Assembly (NCBI RefSeq): GCF_052324685.1 | Contig: NC_135214.1 | Location: 24,442,265-24,506,264, forward strand | Reading direction: 5' to 3' | DNA: 64,000 bases | From: Brachyhypopomus gauderio | Taxonomy: Eukaryota > Chordata > Actinopteri > Gymnotiformes > Hypopomidae | Part shown: piece by piece, positions 1-11,540 of the stretch | Position numbering within the stretch: the first letter of the stretch is position 1 | Layout: each line of letters starts with the position of its first letter | Translations under genes and position numbers: made by a program | Notes under the pieces: model-generated | Database searches by the model: none | What the model saw: the letters and a program-made list of their open reading frames with translations, nothing else | Told to the model about the DNA's origin: nothing

Positions 1-240
1 GGACATTGCTGCTTTGCATACTGGAGTTGTACATGTTATCCTCTTCTGTCTCTTTTAACAGGAAGTAGTCAATGTCTTGGACCTGGAAGCTGACAGGGAG
101 GATCATGGGATGTGGATGTACCAGGTCGAGCTGCCTCAGACACCTCCTGACCATCCAGCTCTACAGGACAAGGAAACAACAAACCTCAGTAATCACACAG
201 TAATCAAACAGTAATCACACAGGAATCACTCAAGAATCAG

Positions 241-345
241 CTCATATGGACAGAATCAGTTCACGTAGACAGAATCAGCTCATGTGGACAGAATGAGTTC
301 AAGTGGACAGAATGAGCTCAAGTGGACAGAATCAGCTCACGTCAT
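241..345. repeat. Minisatellite, about 19-bp unit
   Basis: About five imperfect copies of a unit of the form GGACAGAATCAGCTCA plus three or four variable bases. Copies differ at one to three positions. No coding role seen. Confidence 0.8.
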
Positions 346-449
346 ACATGCTCAAATGACCACAGTTCTACAGTCATTATTGTAGGGGATGGAACAGCAG
401 AGATCAGACTGATTAGCGCAACTGAAAATCAGTCACTGCTCTCTGTGTC

Positions 450-545
450 ATTCTCTGACTGTCTCACTCTTCAACTTTCCTCCTGTCTCTTTCTCTCTGT
501 CTCTCTCCCTCTCTCTGTCTGTCTCTCTCTGTACGTCTCATTCCA
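450..545. repeat. CT-rich low-complexity tract
   Basis: Pyrimidine-rich run dominated by TCTCTCTG and CTGTCTCT motifs. It is a degenerate microsatellite and explains the Ser/Leu-rich open frame over it. Confidence 0.75.
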
Positions 546-1117
546 GCTGTATAAGGATCACTATCACAGCCCATGCTCTCATTTGTTTAGCGTCCCAATG
601 TCCATAAGAAACACTGTGATTCTACTCCATAAATCTGCGTGATCAACAGTCTGCGTTTTAGAGCATCATGAAAAGGATGTACATCTGTGCTCTGTGAGAA
701 CCTGGCCACATGCAAACAAACCAACACAAAACACAACCTTTCAACTTCTAAACATTCATTTCTCCCTCCTGCAAATACACCCAGTGTCCCTCTCAGTACA
801 GTAAATCTACAAAATAACCATTTGTCAGATTCTTTCATTCTTTAGCTGATAATCCTTATTTACATTCGTTCTGAGGACTAACAACACTCATCTGCTGCAC
901 TACAGAGGGTCATACGTTTTTGCTATAAACATCTCAGCAATCTATAACCTTCTATAACCTTCATCTTGACATTTAATCTCAAGAAGATTAATTAATAAAT
1001 GAAAGGTCTCCAATCATGGAGGAGATTTATTTGGTCAAGATTCATATTTTTAGGATCAGAAATACTAAGTATGCATTCTGAAGTTATCACAACATCAATC
1101 TCATGGAGCCAGTCAGT

Positions 1118-1265
1118 GAGGACAAAAGAGGGCAAGAGAGAGAAGAGGAGAGAGAGAAGAGAGAGGAGGAGAGAGAGAAGAGAGAGGAGGAGGAGAGAGA
1201 AGGAGAGAGGAGGAGAGAGAGAAGAGAGAGGAGGAGGAGAGAGAGGAGAGAGGAGGAGAGACAGA
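1118..1265. repeat. GA-rich purine tract
   Basis: About 150 bp almost entirely of GAGAGA, GAGGAG and GAAGAG motifs on the plus strand. Both open frames over it encode only Arg/Glu runs, so they are not treated as genes. Strand-asymmetric purine tracts of this kind can form triplex (H-DNA) structures. Confidence 0.85.
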
Positions 1266-1330
1266 ATTTTGGATTTATGGAAGCTTAGAAAATAAGTAAT
1301 TCTGGAATAATCTATTTATCTATCTAGAAT

Positions 1331-1566
1331 CAGTCTTGTGTAGTGTGAGACAGCTTCATGTAGATGAGACAGTCTTGTGTAGTGTGAGACAGCTCTGTGT
1401 ACATGAGACAGTCTTGTGTAGTGTGAGACAGCTTCATGTAGATGAGACAGTCTTGTGTAGTGTGAGACAGCGTAACATAGATGAGACAGTCTTGTGTAGT
1501 GTGAGACAGCTCTGTGTACATGAGACAGTCTTGTGTAGTGTGAGACAGCTTCATGTAGATGAGAGA
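1331..1566. repeat. 39-bp minisatellite, six copies
   Basis: Six tandem copies of a 39-bp unit containing CAGTCTTGTGTAGTGTGAGA. Two unit types alternate after the shared core, one with CTTCATGTAGAT and one with CTCTGTGTACAT. Because 39 is divisible by three, both strands stay open and give repetitive ORFs that are not genes. Confidence 0.92.
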
Positions 1567-1915
1567 CTGTGGTGTGAACCAGCCTGATTTAGTGTGCTGA
1601 GAAAAATGAAAACAACCTTTACACTCAGGCACCCATGACCAGCACATCAAGATGCACAGATGTCATGGCAACCTCTGCAAATTCTGTGATGAGCCTGATC
1701 AAACATCCAGGGCCTTCAGTAGCAGCACTGGTTACGTTACCTAGACAGCAGAGACAAGCACCTCCCTGCTGGCGTCTCAGGGGGTGGAGGTGGCAGGAGC
1801 TACGTCTGTGAGCTTCTCTCTAACACTGGAGGTCAACGGTCCATTTCCCTATATCCCTGCTTCATAACGAGGTGATTTAGCATGTGTCTGCATGGCATTC
1901 TGGTGAAGAACAGAG

Positions 1916-2180
1916 CGAACACCCCCCCTGCCTTGCCACAGAGCCCCGCCCCTGCCTCGCCACAGAGCCCCACCCCTGCCCGCCCTGCCCAGCCACAGAG
2001 CCCCGCCCCTGCCCGCCCTGCCCCTGCCCCGTCACAGGGCCCCACCACAGGGCCCCGCACCTGCCCCGCCACAGCCCCACCATAAAGCCCCGCCCCTGCC
2101 CAGCCACAGAGCCCCGCCCCTGCCCGCCCTGCCCAGCCACAAAGCCCCGCCCCTGCACCACCACAGAGCCCTGCCCCTTC
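1916..2180. repeat. GC-rich minisatellite
   Basis: Tandem imperfect copies of a unit of roughly 20-30 bp built from GCCACAGAGCCCCGCCCCTG. The apparent Pro-rich and Gly-rich ORFs on both strands are products of the repeat. Confidence 0.85.
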
Positions 2181-2268
2181 CCATACTGACCAGTACAGGC
2201 TGAAATGTGCTTGTCTTTAGATGTATAGTCCTGAACAAGCACTGGCTAACAGTACCAGCAGCCATCTG

Positions 2269-2271
<3 letters not shown>

Positions 2272-2354
<83 letters not shown>
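2272..2354. repeat. (TG)n microsatellite
   Basis: About 41 uninterrupted TG dinucleotides. Confidence 0.97.
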
Positions 2355-2358
<4 letters not shown>

Positions 2359-2767
2359 GATACAGAAGGGAGAGAAACAGCATGAATGCATGAGAGAGAA
2401 CGAGAAGGCAAGAGAGAGAATGAGAGAGCGATTGTCAATAGGAGTCTTGCACATGCTCTGATAAACAAAGGCAGTAAATCTATTCAGCAACTGTTCCATC
2501 AGCCCAAAGCAGCCGCTCTCAGAGCACGATTAAACCTCCAACACTGTGTCCCTCAACACGAGGATGACAGGGCTCGTTTTCTCAGGCAATAACTGCTAAA
2601 TACTCCCAGGAAAACTGGTCCTGAATCAGAGGTGACGACTGTCTTTCAGCACAAACACTCACTGAGGTCCTTTTAGTGGATGTTCTGGCCTGCAGAAGAA
2701 GCTCAGAACCAGAACCAATGCCAGCGCTCAGCCAGATGGGACTGAGTGTCTGATCTGAGGACCCCTC

Positions 2768-2850
2768 CACACACACACACAAACACACACACACACACAC
2801 ACACGAACGTACACACACATGCTCGTGCACACATACAACAGCACATACTT
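2768..2850. repeat. (CA)n-rich tract
   Basis: Interrupted CA microsatellite with AAACACAC and ACGTACAC interruptions. Confidence 0.85.
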
Positions 2851-3837
2851 GGGGATCTGAGGACACACATGCTGTGATCTGAGATCTGAATAAATTATTA
2901 TCTAACAAATGAAAATAATCCAATTTTGTACATATGAAATTCACTGCTGATATTTCAAACAGACAGATGTCCTTTTCAAACTGTTGTACTGAAAGGTTTT
3001 AAAATCATGTCATGAAAGATTTTGGTTTTATTTTAACGAAATAATCAAGCATTTTGAATGCATTGTTGAAAGCATTTAAAACTATGAAATATTAATATGA
3101 GGCAAAATAATAAGAATAAGAATGCCTTCAATATTGTACTGTGAGTGGTGGGATGAACTCGAAGCTGGATGAAGACTGGTTAGATGTTTCCAGTTGCATG
3201 GGGGGGTGCAGAATGCCAGCCTAAACAAACACAACACCTCATTGTCTAAGTGTGTGAGGACCCACTCGGCTAGGTGACCCCCACTGCTGGGTGACTCCAC
3301 TGAAATGTTGTATTAAATATATTGTAAATGTGCTGTAAATGTGGGCTAATTCAGCACTTACACTCTCGCAAAATACACAAAAACAATACTCTCTACACAT
3401 AAAGAACCTGTATCGAGTAGAGAACAAAAAATGGACCACCATCACCATCGACACGATAACAACGGTTGTTTTCAATGTAAGGTTTTCAGTAATGCTGTAG
3501 AAAAAAAAAACTTGGATTCCAATGTAACTTTTAACTTTAATTTCCATGTAGGCTAGTGCCACCTCGTGTCACGTCCGTGACTGTCGCAGCAAAGAGCACG
3601 TGCAAGATGCGCCATCATTTGAGCACACGTGCGGTCCATGTCCCATCCACAGTTCGCCGGCGCACTTTAGAGCTCGACTCGGCGCTTTCACAAAACATGG
3701 ACAAATTACTCCTGCTGGTCTTCTGGTTAATAGCTGAGGTGAAGACGACAGACACAAAATAAGATGCGTGGTTGCCCATTAACGTAATATTCGAGAGAAG
3801 CACGATAATAACAACAACTATAACTCTCACGTGCGTA

Positions 3838-3971
3838 CACGGACGTAATTTGGGGGGGGGACTTTTTCAAAAGCCGGTTTTGGTCCCCCCCAGTTTTTAC
3901 GGTTAAAATCAAATATTTAAATAGGGACGAATCCATGTCCCCCCACTTTTGAAATCAAAATTACGTCCATG
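3838..3971. mobile_element. 134-bp MITE, hAT-like
   Basis: Terminal inverted repeats read CACGGACGTAATTT on the left and the complement of CATGGACGTAATTT on the right. The element is flanked by an exact 8-bp direct repeat CGTGCGTA (3830-3837 and 3972-3979), the target-site size of hAT transposases. The interior has G and C homopolymers and no ORF, so it is non-autonomous. Confidence 0.8.
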
Positions 3972-4347
3972 CGTGCGTATAAAGTTAAGGGTCAGCGAAG
4001 CGACACCGAAGTCACGCGCCTGAGCGCGTGTACAGCGCACTCCTGGTCTCAAGTGGCCCGGTGCGCAACCTGCAGGATTCAGCGCGTGTACGATGAATCG
4101 AGGAGATTAACATCTGAAGGGTTAGAGAAAGAGGGAAGGAAAAATCTGATATTCTGATATTTTTTATTGATGACAAATCAAACTACATTATTTCATGAAA
4201 CTAATTATTTAATTAAACTTATTTATTTCCGCTTTATTATAATGCACGTACATAATCGATTTCCTCAAGGAGCTCGTGAATTACAATTTTTTATTCGAGT
4301 ATCATTGCGTGACATTACGTAATGCTTCCAAATCTCGCTGATACGCT

Positions 4348-6191
4348 GAGAAGGGTAATGCTGCAGGCCGGAGCCCCGGTGGGCGTGGGTAAAGGGCGTA
4401 TCATGTGTCAATCATTTTCGAATGCAGCCAATCAGATACTAGACTTTCGTTGTCAATCAATTTTTATTAAGCCAATTATCAGCCAGAGTTAGCTGTCAAT
4501 AATTTTTTAATGCAGCCAATCATCTTAACAGATCTGCCAAAAGAAGGCGGAAACTGCACGGAGAAGTTCTTTAAACAGAAGTATATGCCATTCTTGCACA
4601 AAAGTAGCTGAATAAAAACATTAGAAGAGCCATGACTTTAGACATTTTTAAATCTAAGTTTAAAATACTTCTCACTTATTTTTCTGGAACGGCACTTTAA
4701 TGTTTTTTTTATTGCATCATTTGTACATCATACATATATGTGGCGAGTGTAAATTGGTAGCGGAGGGGAGGTGTAAATGGACACAAATTATGTATTATAT
4801 CGCGATCGATCGCCATGTATAAGCGCCTCCGCCGAGCAGAGCGTTGAGGAGCGATTTCGATTGGAGGATCGTGCTCTATTTTTTATTATTCATTTTTTTG
4901 CCGATGCTGGTCCAGCGTGTCGCGTGCCACTGATTATGCCTCGGCGTGCCAACGGTGGCCCGCGTGCCATAGGTTGCCGACCCCTGCTGTAGAGCCTTTG
5001 AATATTATAACCATTGTCGAAATTAAGCTCAGCAAGTAAAGTAAAAGAAGGACGCGATCACACAGTCTCATTGAAAATGTAGGAGTTAATGAATAAAGTG
5101 CACCAACGCAAAACCCGTGACATAATCCAAATAAAGTTTAAAGACTAGTATTGTTTTGATATAATCAAATGACGATGGAGTGTTGGAGTTATCGGACAGA
5201 GTTGATCAAATCAGAGTTAATCCAACTCAATGACTCCCGCAAAGATGTAATTAAACTCTGCCCACGAATTTCTCTTGGCGAAAGATGTACACGGTGAGCA
5301 TACAATAGCTAGCTCTCCATAATTATGAGGATTAAAAGCAATGCCTGATTATATCAAAACAATACTGGTCTTCAAACTTTATTTGGATTATGTCACGGGT
5401 TTTGCGTTGGTGCACTTTATTCATTAACTCCTACATTTTCAATGAGACTGTGTGATCGTGTTCTTCTTTTACTTCCGCTACATTACTGGTCACATCTGAG
5501 CTTAATTTCGACAATGGTTATAATATTCAAAGGCTCTACAGCAGGGGTCGGAAACCTATGGCACGCGGGCCACCGTTGGCACGCAGAGGCATAATCAGTT
5601 GCACGCGACACGCTGGACCAGCATCAGTTAAAAATTAATAATAAAAAATAGAGCACGATCCTCCAATCGAAATCGCTCCTCAACACTCTGCTCGGCGGAG
5701 GCGTTTATACTTCGCGATCGATCGCGATATAATACTTAATTTGTGTTCATTTACACCTCCCCTCCGTTAACAATTTACACTCGCCACATATATGTATGAT
5801 GTAAATGATGCAATACGTGCAATAAAGGGAAAAAAACATTAAAGTGCCGTTCCAGAAAAATAAGTGAGAAGTATTTTAAACTTTTATTTAAAAATGTCTA
5901 AAGTCATGGCTCTTCTAATGTTTTTATTCAGCTACTTTTGTGTAAGAATGGCATATACTTCTGTTTAAAGAACTTCTCCGTGCAGTTTCCGCCTTCTTTT
6001 GGCAGATCTGTTAAGATGATTGGCTGCATTAAAAAATGATTGACAGCTAACTCTGGCTGATAATTGGCTTAATAAAAATTGATTGACAACGAAAGTCTAG
6101 TATCTGATTGGCTGCATTCGAAAATGATTGACACATGATACGCCCTTTACCCACGCCCACCGGGGCTCCGGGCTGCAGCATTACATATATG
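4348..6191. mobile_element. 1.84-kb palindromic (foldback-type) element
   Basis: Two arms of roughly 810-840 bp (about 4355-5167 and 5345-6184) are reverse complements with only scattered substitutions and small gaps. They surround a unique spacer of about 177 bp. The exact 8-mer GATACGCT stands on both sides (4340-4347 and 6192-6199), which fits a target-site duplication. No ORF of note. Each arm carries a motif like GCAGGGGTCGGCAACC, common at ends of hAT-like repeats. It could be a foldback transposon or an inverted duplication of a smaller repeat. Confidence 0.75.
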
Positions 6192-6336
6192 GATACGCTT
6201 CTAACTCTTCTGCCCAACACACGCTTTTGGATTTAGATGTGGATTAATAGCGCCCCCATGTGGTTAGATACGAGATTATTTTTTGCCTGCACCTTTACGT
6301 AGTTCGAAAAGAAACCCTGTATCGAAAAGAACCCCT

Positions 6337-6338
<2 letters not shown>

Positions 6339-6420
<82 letters not shown>
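6339..6420. repeat. (CA)n microsatellite
   Basis: About 41 CA dinucleotides. It is responsible for the His/Thr and Cys/Val repeat ORFs on the two strands. Confidence 0.97.
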
Positions 6421-6423
<3 letters not shown>

Positions 6424-6819
6424 AAAAGAACGATGGTATAGGCTACGCCAGCAACTGAACTCATGTCATTGACGGATGTGAGCAGCGACATACAGAGATG
6501 TGCTCCGAGCGAGCAGACAGGACAAATACGGTCCGTTCCTCCAGGGAAACCACGATCCCTCACCGGATCATTCTTCTCCCTGACAAAAGACAGAAGAAGA
6601 GAAGTTGAGATACGTTAGCACGCTCCTGTGGGTGCTTGATCTTACTTTTATTTTTTTGTTTACTCACAGACTTGATCCATCTTTTCTGCCCTTGCTGGTG
6701 TGTCAGGAGAGGAGAGGGGCAGGAAGACCCAGCAGCATCACTTCCTGTCGTCAGTGTGTGGGTTATGCGTGCTGTTGTAATGCCTGGGGCGTCAGGGAGC
6801 GAACAGGTGGACGCATATG

Positions 6820-6990
6820 CTGAGAAGAGCGAGATTTATTAAACAGAATCCCAAGATCAGAGTTGTTTAAACAGGTGGTTGTCATGTCCATAATGGAGTC
6901 CGAAACATAAATAAAGCCAATACGTAATGACATAGGCCTACTTGAACACAAAGGACACAAAAGCACAAACCGTAATAGACAGTGAAAAGA
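6820..6990 (-). mobile_element. Degraded LTR fragment, antisense
   Basis: Contains GAGCGAGATTTATTAAA, the complement of the polyadenylation region of the solo LTR at 27951-28337. Further on, CAAACCGTAATAGA and related blocks match the antisense LTR fragment at 21735-22021. Ends are not preserved. Confidence 0.5.
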
Positions 6991-7139
6991 TCCAAAACAC
7001 TGGATCAAAATGGGGCTGTATGAGGAAACAATGATCAGCACGAAAGATTTGACTCCTGCACAAACTTCATATGTTGGTGTTTCATATTAGTTGCTGTCCC
7101 TGGTCCTGAAATTGTGATGGAAGTTTTTGATGTCAGCAC

Positions 7140-7485
7140 TGTCATGCTCCCTGACCTGGACTTCATCCCCCAGAATCCACCTGCCTGCAGCTCTCACATC
7201 AATCACTCAAGATCCTCCTATTGCTGCACACCTGTCCCTCATTTGTTTCCCTATGTTTGTGTCCTCTCCTTCTCTGTGAAGTGTTCCCATGATCACTGCA
7301 TGTGTACTGAGCGTTATGTCAGTTTGTCTCTCCAGTTTCTGTCTCTGGTTCAACTCCCGTCTGGTGTTTGTGTGTTTAGGTGGACTGACGTACTGTGTCT
7401 GTTCCTCATGTCTTGTTTGTGATTTTCTTTCAACCAGTAAAACGGAATGTCTGCAAGCGTCTGGTTCTGTCTGTCACACATTTGG
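7140..7485 (+). mobile_element. Possible degraded solo LTR
   Basis: Begins TGTCATGCTCCCTGACC and ends near CTGTCTGTCACA, giving TG...CA ends. The composition is T-rich like retroelement LTRs of this window. I could not find a convincing flanking duplication, so the call is tentative. Confidence 0.35.
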
Positions 7486-7855
7486 GTTTGTTCTGAGGAG
7501 CACAGCTCTGTCCTCTTTGATGTGCTCTGTGGTGCTGATATTTTGTTACACTGTAGCTATTTGGTTACCTCACTGGTAGCCTTTTACAACACAAGGTTAC
7601 AACTCCTAATTCCTCCCCACTGAACACCAGTGGAGTTTACAGCAGCACCATGGACTCTGTTTCTGCTCAGGATGTAGTTAACCCACCTGAGCCTGGACTT
7701 CCACTCAGGACATAGTTGGCCCACCTGAACTATTTGTAGAGACTGAGGGATGAGCTGTGTTATGATGGGATCACAGCAGGGTGGGCAATCTCAGGTTTGG
7801 ATTTTGAGTGTATTGTAAATCATATCCATGGATATTGGTGGTAATGGTCAATAAA

Positions 7856-8195
7856 ATGGGAGAGCTGTTATCCCAGGATAATAGGAGAGCTGTTATCCCA
7901 GGATAATAGGAGAGCTGTTATCCCAGGATAATAGGAGAGCTGTTATCCCAGGATAATAGGAGAGCTGTTATCCCAGGATAAGTGGAGAGCTGTTATCCCA
8001 TGATGGGATAATATATCCCATGGTGGGACATATAGATGAGGTCAGTATGGTGGGACATATAGATGAGGTTAGTATGGTGGGACATTTAAATGAGGTCAGT
8101 ATAATAGGACATATAGATGAGGACAGTATAATAGGACATTGATGAGGACAGTATGGTGGGACATATAGATGAGGACAATATGGTGGGACACAGAT
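7856..8195. repeat. Two adjacent minisatellites
   Basis: About six copies of a 23-24-bp unit containing GGAGAGCTGTTATCCCAGGA, then about six copies of a unit of roughly 27 bp containing GGTGGGACATATAGATGAGG with variable lengths. Confidence 0.88.
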
Positions 8196-8770
8196 GAGTT
8201 GACAGTGCATGTCTTGAGCACTTGTCCCTCTCTCATTATGAGATGCAGGTGTTATTACATGAATATCATTGATTATCCCATGAACATTTTAATTAATTCT
8301 TCTACTATTGTGCATACGGATCCCTACAGAGTTTCAGTGATGATTAGTGACTTTAGCATCTTTGAATCACTTGTTTCCTTTAGTAACCATATCTGTTTTG
8401 GTTTCTCCTGTTGTCTGCTGACCTCAGCATCTGTCTCCATCTCGCGTGTCCTCTGCTGTGTTACGTTCGGCCATTACGCTCACTGATGTATGTCATTGCA
8501 TTTCTGCCTGGGTTAGATCTGATCATGACAGATGTGAGGAGCTCAGAGCTGCTGAAATATGTAATGTTGGGGGGGGGCGCGGGGGGGGGGGTGAAGCATA
8601 ATAAATATTCATAAGTATACTTCTATCAATAATTTCTGTAGATATGCTTAATAGCCATATTTCACTGGCATATGACTATATAAAAGGATGCCATCTAGTG
8701 GTTGAAAAGTGACATCTTACATTTGTAGGTCTGTGTGATTTATGTTATGTTTAGCCTTACTGAGTGTTTT
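8196..8770. other. Intergenic, no gene recognised
   Basis: Short ORFs only. A G-run (8567-8591) is the only notable feature. Confidence 0.5.
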
Positions 8771-8774
8771 GCCA

Positions 8775-9530
8775 GTGGTTCTGCAATGAGGGTGTAGTGA
8801 ATGAGAGTAGAGTGAATGAGGGTGTAGTGAGGAGTTCTGCACTTTAGTGAATGAGGGTGTAATGAATGAGGGTGTAGTGAGGGGTTCTGCACTGCAGTGA
8901 ATGAGGGTATAGTGAATGAGGGTGTAGTGAGTAGTACTGCACTTTAGTGAATGAGGGTGTAGTGAATAAGGGGGTAGTGAGGAGTTCTGCACTTTAGTGA
9001 ATGAGGCTGTAGTGAATGAGGGTGTAGTGAGGAGTTCTGCACTTTAGTGAATGAGGCTGTAGTGAGGAGTTCTGCACTTTAGTGAATGAGGGTATAGTGA
9101 GGGGTTCTGCACTGTAGTGAACGAGGGTATAGTGAATGAGGGTGTAGTGAATGAGGGTGTAGTGAGGGGTTCTGCACTGTATTGAATGAGGGTATAGTGA
9201 ATGAGGGTGTAGTGAGGAGTTCTGCACTGTAGTGAATGAGGCTGTAGTAAATGAAGGTGTAGTGAGGAGTTCTTCACTTTAGTGAATGAGGCTGTAGTGA
9301 ATGAGGGTGTAGTGAGGAGTTCTGCACTTTAGTGAATGAGGCTGTAGTGAATGAAGGTGTAGTGAGGAGTTCTTCACTTTAGTGAATGAGGCTGTAGTGA
9401 ATGAGGGTGTAGTGAGGAGTTCTGCACTTTAGTGAATGAGGGTATAGTGAATGAGGGTGTAGTGAGGAGTTCTTCACTTTAGTGAATGAGGCTGTAGTAA
9501 ATGAAGGTGTAGTGAGGAGTTCTGCACTAC
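8775..9530. repeat. Minisatellite, composite unit
   Basis: About 750 bp of tandem blocks built from GTAGTGAATGAGGGTGTAGT and GAGGAGTTCTGCACTTTAGT, alternating with different copy numbers. The repetitive minus-strand ORFs across it follow from the array. The array is likely length-polymorphic. Confidence 0.9.
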
Positions 9531-10404
9531 TCTTCATATTCTATTTTTGAGTTCACAGAACTACATAGTTGCATAACAATAGAGATGTTTAGCAGATACA
9601 TTATTGTACTATTTACAAAATGTAATGTGTGTTCATGACCACTAGATGGCAGACGGCAGACGTATTTGTGTGAGTGCGTGTTTGGAACGTTACATACACA
9701 CCAAGACAAATGCTGTATTTCCCTCCTATTCAGTAGGCCAAAGCAGTACGAGATAACAGGTAGTGTGTCCGAGGTTATGAATACTGCCCAGTCTCCTACT
9801 GAAAGAACACACTGCTTTAACGGTGGAGCAGAACATACTGCATTGATATCTAGTGCGTACTGCGTACGTACGACATTTCAGATTCAGCCAAATTCTTTAT
9901 TCCTTTAATGTGTGAACAAAGTCACCACTGATTCTGGTTCTGATTCTGAAAGTGCCCCATGTGCTGCACTAGACAGCTGTGGATTCCCAGTTCCTTCATG
10001 ACACTTAAGAACTCAGGACACTCATGTCACTGCATTAAAGATTGCATGGCCTGATTGGATTATGCCACAATCGATGATCTCGTTCACCCCTTTGCACCCT
10101 GTGGAACTGCTGACTTGTGTTTATGTAATGAGCTCTAGTGTCTTTGAGCCCACCGGCTGTGTGGTGGCAGCACTGTGGTCTGTGGTCTTGCTCGCTCTGG
10201 TGTGACTAGCTCTGTCATAATTGTAAAGTGACCTTGGAAGATGCATATATGAATATGCAGTAGCTTCATTCATCACACTAAGAGGACTTCTTTGGCTAGC
10301 TACTGGTCTACACATACAGTTTAATGTGAAATTATTTCAATGATTTCTCAACAAGAAATGTTTTATGACAGCACAAAAGAAGTTTTAGAAGTTTGAAAAG
10401 TTTT
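9531..10404. other. Intergenic, no gene recognised
   Basis: No repeat family or conserved ORF recognised in this stretch. Confidence 0.45.
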
Positions 10405-10527
10405 TATTTCGGTTATGTGCTCCACAATCAAAAAGAATATATATACCAACAAAACAAACAAAACAACAACACAACCTCAGTTATAAATAAACCTGTCAGC
10501 AAAATACATATAACCGAAAAGGTATAG

Positions 10528-10865
10528 TGTCACGTTGAGGACCCCGGCCCCTCCCTTTTGGGCGTGTGTCAACGTAGTCCACGTGCTTTGTCTGCGTCAG
10601 TGTATATACGTGGGTAGGGTTTTGTTGTGTGATTAATAAGTCTCACCTGTGAATCGTCTCGTGATCACGTGGGGCTACTGTGGTTTGTCTATTTAATGTG
10701 CGCTCGTGCAGTGTCCTGTGCTCGTCAATGTCTAAAGTCTACACGTTGCTGTGTGTGTGTATCTCTGTTCTTCGTGCGCTATTGCGCAATAACTGTGAAT
10801 AAGTAAAAGTGACGTATCTGTGAAGGATTGTGTGTCTCGTTCTTCGCCGCGACCCCACCGTCACA
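10528..10865 (+). repeat. 5' LTR of the 10.5-kb element
   Basis: 338 bp, TG...CA ends, contains TATTTAATGTGCGC as a possible TATA region and GTGAATAAGT as a weak polyadenylation region. Matches 12708-13045 without obvious gaps. Confidence 0.9.
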
Positions 10866-10892
10866 GATTGACGAGCCGCAAGAGACACAGAA

Positions 10893-11540
10893 ATGCCAGG
10901 ATACGCAACCCGGCCAAAGAAGGCACAGCGCCCCAGCAAGCGGCGTCACCGTACGTCTTCCTCCCCTCCACGCAGTCCAGCCACGCCGACTATGGAGCAG
11001 CTCCAACAGGACCCGGAGTGCTCCTATATGCTGTGCGCAGCTCGGGAGACCGCCATTCCCTGGCTGGCGGAGGAGTACCGCCAGACGGCGGTAAAGGTGT
11101 GGCAGGAGCGACACCCCTCGTCTTCCCGGGAGCCCTCGCCCATACGGGTGGGCTTCGCCGAACTCTATGGAGAGGGGAGGACACCAGAGGAGGAGCCTGA
11201 GGAGAACCCCTCTCTGCGACACGAGGCTATGCCGACAGTCGAGGAGTTGGAGACCGACCCAGTGTGCGCCCTTCAGCTGTCCACAGCCCAGGAGCTAGTG
11301 GAGAGGGACCCCGAGCTGGCGGAGTTCTTCCGCCAGGGCGCGGTGAGGCTGTGGAGGGAGCGACACTCCCCTCCGTCCCGCGCTCCCTCGTCGCCGAAGG
11401 TGGACTCCGGGGTTTACGGAGCGGTCGAGACCTCCCCGGAGAACGAGTTCGGGGCAGGGGACTCCACGGAGGAGGAGCAGGACAAAGAGGAAGATGAGGG
11501 CGAAGAACCCGCTCCTCGGTGTGCGACGCCTCCACCGTAG
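10893..11540 (+). CDS. Unknown LTR-element protein, part 1 (duplicated Trp module)
   Basis: 215 codons starting 27 bp after the 5' LTR. A basic N-terminus (about residues 5-30, Arg/Lys/Pro-rich) is followed by two related modules of about 43 residues. Each starts PT(M/V)E(Q/E)L, passes a DP-C segment, and ends with a (Y/F)RQ-A-(V)-(K/R)-(V/L)W-ERH block (about residues 32-79 and 113-156). The tail is acidic (EEEQDKEEDEGEE) and ends at a TAG that overlaps the start of the next open frame. I do not recognise the modules as a known Gag, capsid or nucleocapsid domain. A nucleic-acid-binding or particle-forming role is only an inference from position and charge. Confidence 0.6.
   Translation: MPGYATRPKKAQRPSKRRHRTSSSPPRSPATPTMEQLQQDPECSYMLCAARETAIPWLAEEYRQTAVKVWQERHPSSSREPSPIRVGFAELYGEGRTPEEEPEENPSLRHEAMPTVEELETDPVCALQLSTAQELVERDPELAEFFRQGAVRLWRERHSPPSRAPSSPKVDSGVYGAVETSPENEFGAGDSTEEEQDKEEDEGEEPAPRCATPPP

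Larger units (their letters stand above)
1..1330. other. Intergenic, no gene recognised
   Basis: No ORF here resembles a known protein. The stretch holds a short minisatellite, a CT-rich tract and a GA-rich tract, listed separately. The longer open frames over 999-1295 arise because GA-rich repeats lack stop codons. Confidence 0.6.
1567..3837. other. Intergenic with simple repeats, no gene recognised
   Basis: Non-coding sequence with a GC-rich minisatellite (1916-2180) and CA/GT microsatellites. No exon-like ORF with a recognisable domain was found. The part from about 3560 is richer in CpG but shows no promoter motif I could name. Confidence 0.5.
6421..7855. other. Intergenic with LTR relics, no gene recognised
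   Basis: No conserved coding sequence seen. It contains one antisense LTR fragment (6820-6990) and a possible solo LTR (7140-7485). Confidence 0.45.

Noticed and set aside
1877..2499. Long Gly/Pro-rich and His/Thr-rich ORFs on both strands
   Set aside because: They follow the GC-rich minisatellite and the TG microsatellite.
7140..7485. Firm solo LTR call
   Set aside because: TG...CA ends and composition fit, but no target duplication could be found; kept only as a low-confidence feature.
8775..9530. CRISPR-like array of regular repeats
   Set aside because: Units have no unique spacers and vary in length; it is a eukaryotic minisatellite.
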